Shown here: piece by piece, positions 16,733 to 25,068 of the stretch
Layout of the letters: every line of letters starts with the position of its first letter
Position numbering within the stretch: the stretch's first letter is position 1
NCBI RefSeq assembly: GCF_001006305.1
Contig: NZ_LBHJ01000002.1
Coordinates: forward strand, 124,001-188,000
Direction of reading: 5' to 3'
Source of the DNA: Silvibacterium bohemicum
GTDB lineage: Bacteria; Acidobacteriota; Terriglobia; Terriglobales; Acidobacteriaceae
Length of the DNA: 64,000 bases
Program-made: the position numbers and the translations under genes
Notes under the pieces: generated by a model
Seen by the model: only the letters and a program-made list of their open reading frames with translations
Told to the model about the DNA's origin: nothing
The model's database searches: none

Positions 16733-18052
16733 GTGCAACCATACGTCGAGCGGGTCGTCGATCTTACCGAGCCGAAAGCCAATCAGATTCTGAACCAGAC
16801 CGTCGAAGAAGCTAGAGCCGCGGTGCTGAGCGGCGCGCCGGATGCGGTAAGGCGTATCGAGGGATCGTTCGCGTTGATCGCGCGCGACGGCAAGACCGTT
16901 CGTATGGCCCGCTCCCTTGATCGCCCCATGCGCTACTTCCTGGCGAAGCGCTCCGAGGGGCCGGTCCTGATCGTCTCCCCTCGCATCGATGCGATCTACA
17001 ACTGGCTGAAGTCCGAAGGGCTCGAAGGACAATTTCATCCGAGTTATACCCGGATGGTTCCCGCACACTATGTAGTCGAGATTCAACTCATAGGTTGTCC
17101 CGATCCCGATCCAACGTACACGCGCTTCTTCTCGCCGCGGGCAAACAGCCTTTCGACGGACTTAGATGAGATTGGCCGCGCGTATATCTCGGCCCTTGCC
17201 GAAGAAATCTCGCAATGGGTGCGACGAGTTCCGGAAGCTGAACCTATTGGGGTCTGCTTCTCCGGCGGAATCGACAGCGGAAGCGTCTTTCTCGTCGCCT
17301 ACCACGTGATGCGCAAACTCGGCATGAGTCCGAGCCGCCTGAAGGCCTTCACTCTCGATCTGGGCGATGGTCCAGATATGCAGCAGGCGCGCGCATTTCT
17401 CGGGGCGCTGGGTCTTGGCCTGTTCCTGGAGCCGATCGAGGCGGATGCCGCGTCACTCAATGTCGAAGAGACGATTCGCATCACCGAAGACTATAAGCTC
17501 CTCGATGTCGAGTCGGCGACCATGGCGTTGGCCCTGTGCAAGGGGATCCGCGAGCGTTATCCGAAGTGGCGATACCTTTTGGATGGCGATGGCGGCGACG
17601 AAAACCTGAAAGACTATCCCATCGAGGAAAATCCCGAGTTGACCATTCGCAGCGTGGTGCACAACCAGATGCTCTACCAGGAAGGATGGGGAGTCGGCAA
17701 GATCAAGCACTCGCTGACTTACAGCGGAGGGCTGAGCCGATCCTACACGCGAACTTATGCACCCGCGCACCACTATGGATTTTCCGGGCTAAGTCCTTAT
17801 ACTCGTCCTAATGTGATTGCTGTTGCCGAGGCGATACCGTTCATCCGGCTGACGGACTACAGTGTCGAGCGGCTTTACGAGCTGAAAGGCGAGGTAGTGT
17901 CGCGAGGGGTTGCTGCGGTTACCGGCCTCAAGATGCCTATCTTCCCCAAACGCCGCTTTCAACATGGAGCGCTGCCGGTCGATGCTCTGCGCAGCCTCCT
18001 GCCCATGCAGGAGTCCGTGTACCGCGGGCAATTCCTTTCTCTCTACCGGTGA
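16733..18052 (+). CDS. Asparagine synthase-like ligase without a glutaminase nucleophile
   Basis: 439 aa. The GTG at 16733 has AGGGG 6 nt upstream; the TTG at 16691 has no ribosome binding site. The C-terminal half is an AsnB-type ATP-pyrophosphatase domain: GVCFSGGIDSGSVFLVAYHV (PP-loop SGGxDS at about 177), then LLDGDGGDENLKDYP. The N-terminal half (VRRIEGSFALIARDGKTVRMARSLDRPMRYF) is a shortened class II amidotransferase-like domain that lacks the N-terminal Cys, so glutamine hydrolysis is unlikely. In this respect it resembles beta-lactam synthetase-type enzymes, which adenylate a carboxylate for amide formation. Its stop overlaps the radical SAM start (GTGA), so the genes are translationally coupled. 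Substrate unknown. Confidence 0.85.
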   Translation: MQPYVERVVDLTEPKANQILNQTVEEARAAVLSGAPDAVRRIEGSFALIARDGKTVRMARSLDRPMRYFLAKRSEGPVLIVSPRIDAIYNWLKSEGLEGQFHPSYTRMVPAHYVVEIQLIGCPDPDPTYTRFFSPRANSLSTDLDEIGRAYISALAEEISQWVRRVPEAEPIGVCFSGGIDSGSVFLVAYHVMRKLGMSPSRLKAFTLDLGDGPDMQQARAFLGALGLGLFLEPIEADAASLNVEETIRITEDYKLLDVESATMALALCKGIRERYPKWRYLLDGDGGDENLKDYPIEENPELTIRSVVHNQMLYQEGWGVGKIKHSLTYSGGLSRSYTRTYAPAHHYGFSGLSPYTRPNVIAVAEAIPFIRLTDYSVERLYELKGEVVSRGVAAVTGLKMPIFPKRRFQHGALPVDALRSLLPMQESVYRGQFLSLYR

Positions 18053-19023
18053 GAAGCGCGATGGATGCGTCTTACCCAGCGACAGCAGCGGAGCGCGATC
18101 GATGGATTGTGGCGCAGCGGACATCGCGTGCGAGCTTGAATCCGCTGCAGCCCTACGCATTCCATGTTGAAGACGAAGCGGCCGCAGTTGGGACGATCCA
18201 ACCGGTGGCAACAGTGTTTCTTACCAATCGCGAATGCCCGTGGCGTTGCGTGATGTGCGATCTGTGGCGGAATACTCTGTCCAGCGCCGTACGGCCGGGC
18301 GCGATTCCAGCGCAGATCGACTATGCACTCGAACGGCTTCCTCATGCGCGCACGATCAAGCTTTATAACAGCGGAAGTTTCTTCGATCCGCATGCCATCC
18401 CTGTCGCTGACTACGCCGCAATTGCGGAGCGATTCAACAGCTTCGACCGCGTCATCGTCGAGTGCCACCCTTCCTTAGTCGGGGACAAATGCCTCGCCTT
18501 CCGGGATATGCTCCACGGCAGGCTCGAAGTGGCGATGGGTCTGGAGACTGCGCATCCCGAAGTCCTGAAACAACTGAACAAGCGAATGACGCTGGAAGAG
18601 TTTGCAGCCGCGGCCGCCTTCCTTGGCGAGAATCACATAGATTTGCGTTCCTTCGTTCTCGTTCAGCCTCCATTCATGCGGCCGGAAGACTCACTGTATT
18701 GGGCGCAACGATCCCTGGACTTTGCATTCGATTGCGGAGCAACCGCTGTTTCGCTCATTCCCACGCGCGGCGGGAATGGAGCGATGGAAACGCTCGCCTC
18801 GCTGGGAGAATTCACTGCGCCGCGCCTTGCCCAGGTGGAGTTGGCAATGAGCTACGGCATCGGGCTTCGACGCGGCCGCGTCTTCGTTGACCTGTGGGAT
18901 GCGCAGCCTGGAATGGAATGCCTGAAGTGTCATCCCGCGAGAATCGCGCGGTTGCAAACGATGAATCTACAGCAGACGGATCTTCCATCGATTCACTGCA
19001 ATGTTTGTGGAGGCCATAACTGA
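18049..19023 (+). CDS. Radical SAM protein with two extra C-terminal Cys pairs
   Basis: 324 aa from the GTG overlapping the AsnB-like stop; the ATG at 18061 is an alternative. The motif CPWRCVMC (CxxxCxxC, residues about 63-70) binds the 4Fe-4S/SAM cluster. The flanks TVFLTNRE and DLWRNTL look like the COG1244/Elp3-type radical SAM family rather than MiaB or SPASM proteins. A glycine-rich segment LVQPPFMRPEDSL follows. The C-terminus has CLKCH and CNVCGGHN, likely ligands for an auxiliary Fe-S cluster or zinc. CLKCH matches the heme c-binding pattern, but a cytosolic location makes heme unlikely. Coupled to the flavoprotein gene by a CTGA overlap. Reaction unknown. Confidence 0.85.
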   Translation: MRSAMDASYPATAAERDRWIVAQRTSRASLNPLQPYAFHVEDEAAAVGTIQPVATVFLTNRECPWRCVMCDLWRNTLSSAVRPGAIPAQIDYALERLPHARTIKLYNSGSFFDPHAIPVADYAAIAERFNSFDRVIVECHPSLVGDKCLAFRDMLHGRLEVAMGLETAHPEVLKQLNKRMTLEEFAAAAAFLGENHIDLRSFVLVQPPFMRPEDSLYWAQRSLDFAFDCGATAVSLIPTRGGNGAMETLASLGEFTAPRLAQVELAMSYGIGLRRGRVFVDLWDAQPGMECLKCHPARIARLQTMNLQQTDLPSIHCNVCGGHN

Positions 19024-20603
19024 GCGACTGTTACGACATCGCCATTGTCGGCTCAGGATTCGCTGGCTCTTTGCTGGCGATGATCGCGCGCAGGCTCGGA
19101 CGGTCAGTTGTTTTGATCGAGAAGGGTACGCATCCTCGCGTGGTCATTGGAGAATCCTCAACTCCCTTGGCGAACCTGATGTTGGAAGAGCTGGCCATGC
19201 GGTATAACTTGCCCATGGTGGCCCCGCTCTCCAAGTGGGGAAGCTGGCAGCGAACTTATCCTGAGTTAGCGTGCGGGTTGAAACGCGGATTTACCTTTCA
19301 CCATCACGTTCTCGGCGAAGCGAGCAGGCCATCAGCCGACCGGCAAGATCAACTGCTGGTTGCAGCAAGTCCTCACGACGAGATCGCCGATACGCATTGG
19401 TATCGCGCGGACTTCGATCACTTTCTTCTTCGCCAGGCTCAAGAGTGCGGCGTGGACTATGTCGACGAAGTCAGCCTGCATCGTTTCATCGACTGCGGCG
19501 ATACGGTAAAGCTCGAAGGAAAGCATCGGGAGGAGCCGGCTGTCTTTCACGCAAAGTTTGTTATCGATGCCACAGGTCCCCGCGGCTTTCTCCATCGCAC
19601 ACTCGGACTTGGCGAGCGTGAATTGCCTGGCATGCCCGCGACACAAGCTCTCTTCAATCACTTCACGGGAATAAGACGCCTTGCCGACGGGAGCGCCAGC
19701 CGAACCGCTGAAACTCCGCCGTATCCAATTGACGATGCCGCAGTCCATCACGTCTTCGATGGTGGATGGATATGGGTGCTGCAATTCAACAATGGCGTGA
19801 CCAGCGCCGGTGTTGCGGCGACAGATGAGGTCGCGACAAGACTCGCTCTGCACGAGGGCGCTATAGGCTGGAACCGGCTATTGAAACTGATTCCCGCGCT
19901 ACAGGGGCAGTTTTGCTCGGCAATTCCTGAGCGGCCGTTCACCTATGTGCCGAGGCTCAGCTTCCGAACATCCGCCATCGTAGGAAGTAAGTGGGCGATG
20001 CTGCCTTCGGCGGCGGGCTTTGTCGATCCACTCCTCTCGACCGGCTTTCCGCTTACCCTGCTGGGCATTTCTAGATTGGCAGATAGTATCGAGCGAGATT
20101 GGGGAACCGAGAAATTTGGCGAAGCTCTACAACGATACGCGGTCGATACAGACGCGGAGTTAGTGGCTGCCTCGCGGCTGATCGGCGCGCTCTACAGAAA
20201 CATGAGCGATTTTCCCGTATTCGTATCGTTGTCGCTGCTTTATTTCGCTACAGCCAGTTTTTCAGAGACAGCGCGCCGTTTGGATAAGACGAAGCTCGCG
20301 ACGTCTTTCTTATTGCATGACCACCTCACATTCGGACCCGCTTCGCGCCAGCTGATTGAGCAGGCTCTTCGTCTGCGCACACAGGAAGAGTCGGCAGAGC
20401 TGGCACGCGATATCGTGAGAGCCATTGAGCCGATCAACGTCGCCGGACTGGGAGATCGTTCACGCCGAAACTGGTATCCCGTCGATGCGGAGGATTTGCT
20501 TCACTCGGCGCATAAGCTCGGAGCCACGCGTGAAGATATTCTTCAGCTATTGCATCGCTGCGGTTTTGCAGAGCTTACTTCTTCTGAGTTTGCGCGAACA
20601 TAA
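19020..20603 (+). CDS. FAD-dependent halogenase-like oxidoreductase, apparent CTG start
   Basis: 527 aa if started at CTG 19020. The Rossmann motif DIAIVGSGFAGSLLA (GxGxxG at about 11-16) lies upstream of the first conventional start (TTG 19071), and a TAA at 19017-19019 closes the frame. GGAGG at 19009-19013 sits exactly 6 nt before the CTG, so CUG initiation is the best reading. VIGESSTPLANLMLEEL (about 42-60) and GWIWVLQFNNGVTSAGV (about 249) match flavin halogenase / geranylgeranyl reductase-type proteins. The halogenase WxWxIP motif is altered to WIWVLQ. The last 29 bases overlap the end of the convergent CRTAC1 gene. Oxidation, halogenation or reduction of an amide or peptide product is possible. 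Confidence 0.85.
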   Translation: MSDCYDIAIVGSGFAGSLLAMIARRLGRSVVLIEKGTHPRVVIGESSTPLANLMLEELAMRYNLPMVAPLSKWGSWQRTYPELACGLKRGFTFHHHVLGEASRPSADRQDQLLVAASPHDEIADTHWYRADFDHFLLRQAQECGVDYVDEVSLHRFIDCGDTVKLEGKHREEPAVFHAKFVIDATGPRGFLHRTLGLGERELPGMPATQALFNHFTGIRRLADGSASRTAETPPYPIDDAAVHHVFDGGWIWVLQFNNGVTSAGVAATDEVATRLALHEGAIGWNRLLKLIPALQGQFCSAIPERPFTYVPRLSFRTSAIVGSKWAMLPSAAGFVDPLLSTGFPLTLLGISRLADSIERDWGTEKFGEALQRYAVDTDAELVAASRLIGALYRNMSDFPVFVSLSLLYFATASFSETARRLDKTKLATSFLLHDHLTFGPASRQLIEQALRLRTQEESAELARDIVRAIEPINVAGLGDRSRRNWYPVDAEDLLHSAHKLGATREDILQLLHRCGFAELTSSEFART

Positions 20604-22392
20604 TCGGTTGGGCAGCAACAATCCCCTTGCCCTCTTGAATAGTGAGAAATTGATTCGGCTTCACACCGTCGATCGTTTCCTTATGGCCGCTGGGCCACGC
20701 AATTGCGATCGTCACAACATTGCCGGGATCCGGCTTGCCCAGGCCGACGGTTAACGGCAGCTCGCTTTGCGACAGATAGCTGGAGCCCGATTTCACCATT
20801 GCGAAGAGGCGTCTGCCCTTGGACGTTGTGATCGTGACTTTAGCCCCGATCCCATCTCGATTGGAGCGTGTTCCCACTGTCCTGATGCGAAGCATGTCGT
20901 TCTGATTGCCGTTATCGTTGCGTAACAGGCGCGCCGGACCACTGCTGGTGGTGAGCAGCAGATCGAGATCGCCATCGAGGTCGTAGTCAGCGTAGGCCGC
21001 GCCGCGCCCCACGACGGCTTGTCGCAAGGCAGCTCCCACTTTCTGCGAGACATCTTCGAACTTGCCGCGACCCAGATTGTGAAAGAGCAGCGGAGGTTGC
21101 GCATAACTCAGCGATGGTTGCAAGACAGCGATGTCGTCCGCAACATGTCCGTTGAGCGCAAAGATATCTCGTAATCCATCCAGATCGTAATCGAAGAAGA
21201 AGCTGCTGAAGGTCAGGGATTTCGCGGAGGGAGGACCGATCCCGGCGGCAATCGCCTGATCGGAGAAGAGTCCCTGTCCATCGTTGTGAAACAGGGCCAT
21301 GCTTTCGTTGGTGAAGTTTCCGGCAACCAGGCTTTGGCGTCCTGAGCCATCGTAGTCCGCAGCGTCAACGCCCATGCCCGCGCGCGCTTTTCCTGCATCG
21401 CTGAAGGCTACTCCGGATGCGAATCCAACTTCGGTAAAGGTTCCGTTGTGATTGTTGTGGTAAAGCTTGTTGGCCTGCGTATCGTTGGTGACGAAGAGGT
21501 CAAGCCATCCGTCGTCGTCATAGTCGAGCAATGCGACGCCGAGCGACTTACTGGTGGGATCGTAAAGTCCCGCGGCCTTAGTCACATCCTTGAATCGTCC
21601 ATTGCCTTCGTTGTGATAGAGCGTTGCGCTCTGGCCCTTATATAGCTCGGGCGTGCAATAGGACTTGTTTTTTCCGTCGAGCGAACAGCTTTGATCTTTC
21701 TCGATGGACCAGTCGACATAGTGAGCGACAAACAGGTCCAGCTTGCCGTCGTTGTCGTAGTCGAACCAAACCGCGCTAGTTGCAAATCCTGGTGAGCTGA
21801 CGCCGGCCTTCGCTGTGACGTCGGCGAAGGTCCCGTTCTTCAAGTTATGAAAAAGGTGGCTGCCATCGATGGCCGTGATGTAGAGGTCATCATATCCGTC
21901 GTTGTCGTAATCGCCGACGGTGCAGCCCATGCCATAAATCTCGACGTCAAGATGAGCCTGGCGAGTTACATCGGTAAAAGTGCCGTCATGGTTGTTGTGA
22001 TAGAGCGCGGCATAGGACTTGTGTGCCGCATGCTCAGGCCAATCCTTGGAGTTGACGAATAGGATGTCCTGATATCCATCGTTGTCATAGTCGATGAAGC
22101 ATGCGCCGCTGCCCATGGTCTCGGGGAGATACTTCTTCCCGAAGGCGCCGCTGTTATGCCGGAAGCGAATGGCCGCCTCTGCCGTCACATCGGTGAAGTG
22201 AATCGGCCCCGAGGGGCGCGCTATATCGGATACGGACGTCGGCTTCTGCACAGGAGCTGCGGCCGCTGGAGCATTCTGTGCAGCAGAACTGGAAGCTGAA
22301 GGCTGTTCCACTGGAGATGTGGGTTTTTGTTTGCAGCCTGTGAGTAAGATGGGTGCCAAAAGAAGCAGGCAGCAGATGCGGTATTGCGGCAC
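20575..22392 (-). CDS. CRTAC1-family lipoprotein (FG-GAP repeats + ASPIC/UnbV)
   Basis: 605 aa, last gene of the minus-strand operon. The lipobox LLTGC (Cys 20) gives a lipoprotein signal. It is followed by an Ala/Pro/Ser-rich linker to about residue 60. FG-GAP/VCBS-type repeats with calcium-binding DYDNDGYxD motifs occur about seven times (DYDNDGYQDILF, DYDNDGYDDLYI, DYDNDGKLDLFV, DYDDDGWLDLFV and others), predicting a beta-propeller on the outside. The C-terminal ASPIC/UnbV domain (RDGIGAKVTITTSKGRRLFAMV through VKPNQFLTIQEGKG) closes the protein. Two Cys (CSLDGKNKSYC) may form a disulfide. Starts 16 bp after the UnbU-like gene. Biochemical role of the family is unknown. Confidence 0.88.
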   Translation of the reverse strand: MPQYRICCLLLLAPILLTGCKQKPTSPVEQPSASSSAAQNAPAAAAPVQKPTSVSDIARPSGPIHFTDVTAEAAIRFRHNSGAFGKKYLPETMGSGACFIDYDNDGYQDILFVNSKDWPEHAAHKSYAALYHNNHDGTFTDVTRQAHLDVEIYGMGCTVGDYDNDGYDDLYITAIDGSHLFHNLKNGTFADVTAKAGVSSPGFATSAVWFDYDNDGKLDLFVAHYVDWSIEKDQSCSLDGKNKSYCTPELYKGQSATLYHNEGNGRFKDVTKAAGLYDPTSKSLGVALLDYDDDGWLDLFVTNDTQANKLYHNNHNGTFTEVGFASGVAFSDAGKARAGMGVDAADYDGSGRQSLVAGNFTNESMALFHNDGQGLFSDQAIAAGIGPPSAKSLTFSSFFFDYDLDGLRDIFALNGHVADDIAVLQPSLSYAQPPLLFHNLGRGKFEDVSQKVGAALRQAVVGRGAAYADYDLDGDLDLLLTTSSGPARLLRNDNGNQNDMLRIRTVGTRSNRDGIGAKVTITTSKGRRLFAMVKSGSSYLSQSELPLTVGLGKPDPGNVVTIAIAWPSGHKETIDGVKPNQFLTIQEGKGIVAAQPIMFAQTQKK

Positions 22393-22408
22393 GATGAGAG
22401 TCCTTCTT

Positions 22409-23275
22409 CTAAGAGCGGGTGATGTCTTGTTGCGGATGCAAGGCGGCCTGCGTACGCCGCTTGTTCATCCACGTCTCGATGAACAATGCCGGAGGGCCGA
22501 CGAGGAACAAAGCGTAGAGCGGAGCATAGACGCTCTGATCGAGCCGTAAGAACATTTCCACAACAGCTACCGCGAAGGCCACCATGCATTGGCCTGTCCG
22601 CGAGCGCAGAGTCGTTCTTGGATCGGTAATCATGAAGAAGATGAAGAGCTGGTATTCGGGGCCGGTGATAGGCGCAATCTCCGACTGCCACGGATCGTGA
22701 GTGATCCATGCGCGCACAAACGCGAGCGCCAAAAACGAGATGACATAGGTGGCGCTGATCTGGAGACGACGCGCGCGCCATAGAATAGCCGAGCCCAGAA
22801 TCCAGATGACCACCATCGGCCAGATGTTGTTGCCCCACTGAATGCTCAGAGTCGCTACGGATTCCGAGGCCAGAAAGAGCATCACGCAGATGCCGAAGTT
22901 CGAGGGGTTCCAGAGATGACGGCCGTTAAAGCGCAGCACATACTTCGAAGTGATGGCGATCGCGGCGCAGAGTGCGTAAGGCCAGAAGCCGGGCGAGCGG
23001 ATCAGGATGCCGACACTGATTCCGCTGATATATGCGCTGGCGAGGTTGGGCCACTTGCCCAGAAAAATCCGGCCGAGAATCAACTCGGTGGCAATCGCGG
23101 TGCCGATGGCCAGCAGCGTTTTCGGATAGCTCTCGAGGATACCGTAGGTGAAATGGCCGATCAGCAGGATGAGCGTGATGAAGACAGGCGGGATATAGCG
23201 GTTCTCCAGTGAGAGCCACGTCTTCCACTGCGGCGGCTTTGCTGCCAACGGAACTGCGATCGCCTGCTGGCTCAT
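22409..23275 (-). CDS. UnbU/RnfD/NqrB-like membrane protein
   Basis: 288 aa with about 8-9 hydrophobic segments. YISGISVGILIRSP, ITSKYVLRFNGRHLWNPSNFGI and FFMITDPRTTLRSRTGQ match the NQR2/RnfD/RnfE family (RnfD: GRHxFNPSNFG and MxTDPxT). Family members carry electrons or covalent flavin in Na+/H+-translocating complexes. Members next to UnbV-type genes are also called UnbU, after enediyne cassettes. I see no SGAT-type flavinylation motif, so FMN attachment as in NqrB/RnfD is not supported. ATG 23275 overlaps the upstream stop by 4 nt, and the CRTAC1 lipoprotein follows after 16 bp, so the set is one operon. Confidence 0.85.
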   Translation of the reverse strand: MSQQAIAVPLAAKPPQWKTWLSLENRYIPPVFITLILLIGHFTYGILESYPKTLLAIGTAIATELILGRIFLGKWPNLASAYISGISVGILIRSPGFWPYALCAAIAITSKYVLRFNGRHLWNPSNFGICVMLFLASESVATLSIQWGNNIWPMVVIWILGSAILWRARRLQISATYVISFLALAFVRAWITHDPWQSEIAPITGPEYQLFIFFMITDPRTTLRSRTGQCMVAFAVAVVEMFLRLDQSVYAPLYALFLVGPPALFIETWMNKRRTQAALHPQQDITRS

Positions 23276-25068
23276 GCTGGCTCCTTGATCGAATACAGCT
23301 TATCCGGCGTGGGATTCTCGATGGTTTGAACTTTTCCGGAGGGCCAGCGAATGACAGCCTTATCAATCCTTGGCACTTTGCCCAAACCAAAGTGTAAACG
23401 CCGGTCGTTCTGCGCGGCAAAGCCGGAGCCTCCGGAGACTTCCTGTATCTGCTCCTGCCCATCCCAATAGAGCGCGACCTGCGCTCCAATCGCGCTGCGA
23501 TTACTCGCCGTGCCTTCCAACTGAAACTCGATCCACTTGTTTTCCGACGTGACTGTGTTTTTGTAGATCAGCAACGGCCCGCGCTCGTTCGCAACCAGCA
23601 CATCGAGAACGCCGCGATTCCACAAGTCGACCAGAGCCACGGCACGTCCGTCATAGGTGTCGGTGACGCCCACGGCCTGCGCTACGTCGACGAACTTGCC
23701 TGCTCCATCATTGAGCCAGACACGTTTCTGCTGATAACCGGAGAGGCTGCGGCCTTCCATCGACGGCCAGTTCTTCGCGTCTTCGATAATGGAATGATTG
23801 CCGCCGGCCACCTTCGCGAAGTCGTACCAATAGCTCTTATTATGATCGAGCGAGATGTTGCCGTTGGTGAGATACAGATCGAGATTGCCGTCGTTGTTCA
23901 GATCTCCAAACTGCGCTCCGAAGCTCCATCCGCCCAGCTCGACGCCTAAGTCGCGAGCGAGGTTTTCGTATTTGATCGCGGCTCCGGATGTCCCATCCTT
24001 CGGAGTCCATAGATTATTTCCCTGAATAAGAACGCCGTCTTCGGAGATATTCGAGACATACACGGAATACTTGCCCTGGTTGAATATATCGCCAAAGGCC
24101 ACATCCATACCGCTCTTCGGAGCGAAGCCGATGCCGGTCTCTTTTCCTGCTTCGTGAAATCTTTTGCCGTCGTTGAGATAGAGCTCAGAGACGCCGTAAT
24201 CATTGGCGACGAACAGGTCGGGATGGCCGGTGCCGCGCAAGTCGGCCGCGCCCGATGCCAGCGCCCAGCGTCTGCTATCGATGCCCAGCTTGGCGCTGAC
24301 TTCTTCGAACTTGCCGCCGCCTAAGTTGTGGAAGAGATATTTTCTTCCGCCATTCTGGGCATATTCGAAGCTCTCAGGCATCATCTTCGTGTTGGCAAGG
24401 TGCCAGAGATCGATGTTCTCGTTGTAGTAGCCTCCGACAAACAGGTCGAGCTTTCCATCGCCGTCATAATCGAACCATACCGCGGTGTTCGCGTTGATCC
24501 ACTTGGGTAGACTCGCTTGTTCGGAAACGCGCGTGAAGCCATGGCCCTGGTCATTGTGAAAGAGCTCGGGCCGGCCCCATTTGATCAGGTAAAGGTCTTC
24601 GTAACCGTCGTTGTCGTAGTCTCCCCAGACGGCGCCCATGGAGACACCAGTACCGGACTGATTCACGTCGGCTATCCCCAGTTGCGGGGCTACATCAGTG
24701 AACGTCCCATCGTGGTTGTTGTGGTAAAGCGCGTTCCTGCTTCCTTCGCGGCTGTTGGTCACGTAGAAGTCGGGCCAGCCATCGCGGTCGTAGTCGACGA
24801 CGGAAACCGATGCGCCCATGGACGCAACTTCGGGCATGATCGGCGTGAGCTTGGGATCGAGCGTTGGGGCTTCATTGGTGAAGTTGACGCCCGCCTCATG
24901 CGAGACTTCGCGAAGATAAAAGCCGTGACGAGCGAGTGCAGAACTCGAGTCGAAGGAAGCTTCGGCTGCCTTTTTTCGCGCGGAGATGCGCTTGATGACG
25001 ATCGGCGTAGCGATGAGACCAAGGAAGAAAAGAGTTAACAGTACACGTGTCGTAGGACCATGTTTCAT
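23272..25068 (-). CDS. CRTAC1-family protein with N-terminal anchor (FG-GAP + ASPIC/UnbV)
   Basis: 598 aa. An uncleaved N-terminal hydrophobic segment (VLLTLFFLGLIATPIVI, about 9-25) anchors it to the membrane, outside facing. FG-GAP motifs follow: DYDRDGWPDFYV, DYDNDGYEDLYL, DYDGDGKLDLFV, LNNDGNLDLYL and a weaker WNRGVLDVLV. Terminal ASPIC/UnbV (RSAIGAQVALYWDGQEQIQEVSGGSGFAAQNDRRLHFGLG) resembles enediyne-cassette UnbV. It is one of three UnbV-type proteins in the same operon but differs from the others in anchor type. Its ATG overlaps the upstream 1,176-aa gene by 4 nt and its stop overlaps the UnbU-like gene. Confidence 0.88.
   Translation of the reverse strand: MKHGPTTRVLLTLFFLGLIATPIVIKRISARKKAAEASFDSSSALARHGFYLREVSHEAGVNFTNEAPTLDPKLTPIMPEVASMGASVSVVDYDRDGWPDFYVTNSREGSRNALYHNNHDGTFTDVAPQLGIADVNQSGTGVSMGAVWGDYDNDGYEDLYLIKWGRPELFHNDQGHGFTRVSEQASLPKWINANTAVWFDYDGDGKLDLFVGGYYNENIDLWHLANTKMMPESFEYAQNGGRKYLFHNLGGGKFEEVSAKLGIDSRRWALASGAADLRGTGHPDLFVANDYGVSELYLNDGKRFHEAGKETGIGFAPKSGMDVAFGDIFNQGKYSVYVSNISEDGVLIQGNNLWTPKDGTSGAAIKYENLARDLGVELGGWSFGAQFGDLNNDGNLDLYLTNGNISLDHNKSYWYDFAKVAGGNHSIIEDAKNWPSMEGRSLSGYQQKRVWLNDGAGKFVDVAQAVGVTDTYDGRAVALVDLWNRGVLDVLVANERGPLLIYKNTVTSENKWIEFQLEGTASNRSAIGAQVALYWDGQEQIQEVSGGSGFAAQNDRRLHFGLGKVPRIDKAVIRWPSGKVQTIENPTPDKLYSIKEPA

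Noticed and set aside
18900-19023. CLKCH as a heme c-binding site in the radical SAM protein
   Set aside because: The protein has no export signal, and cytochrome c maturation is extracytoplasmic; auxiliary Fe-S or zinc is more likely.
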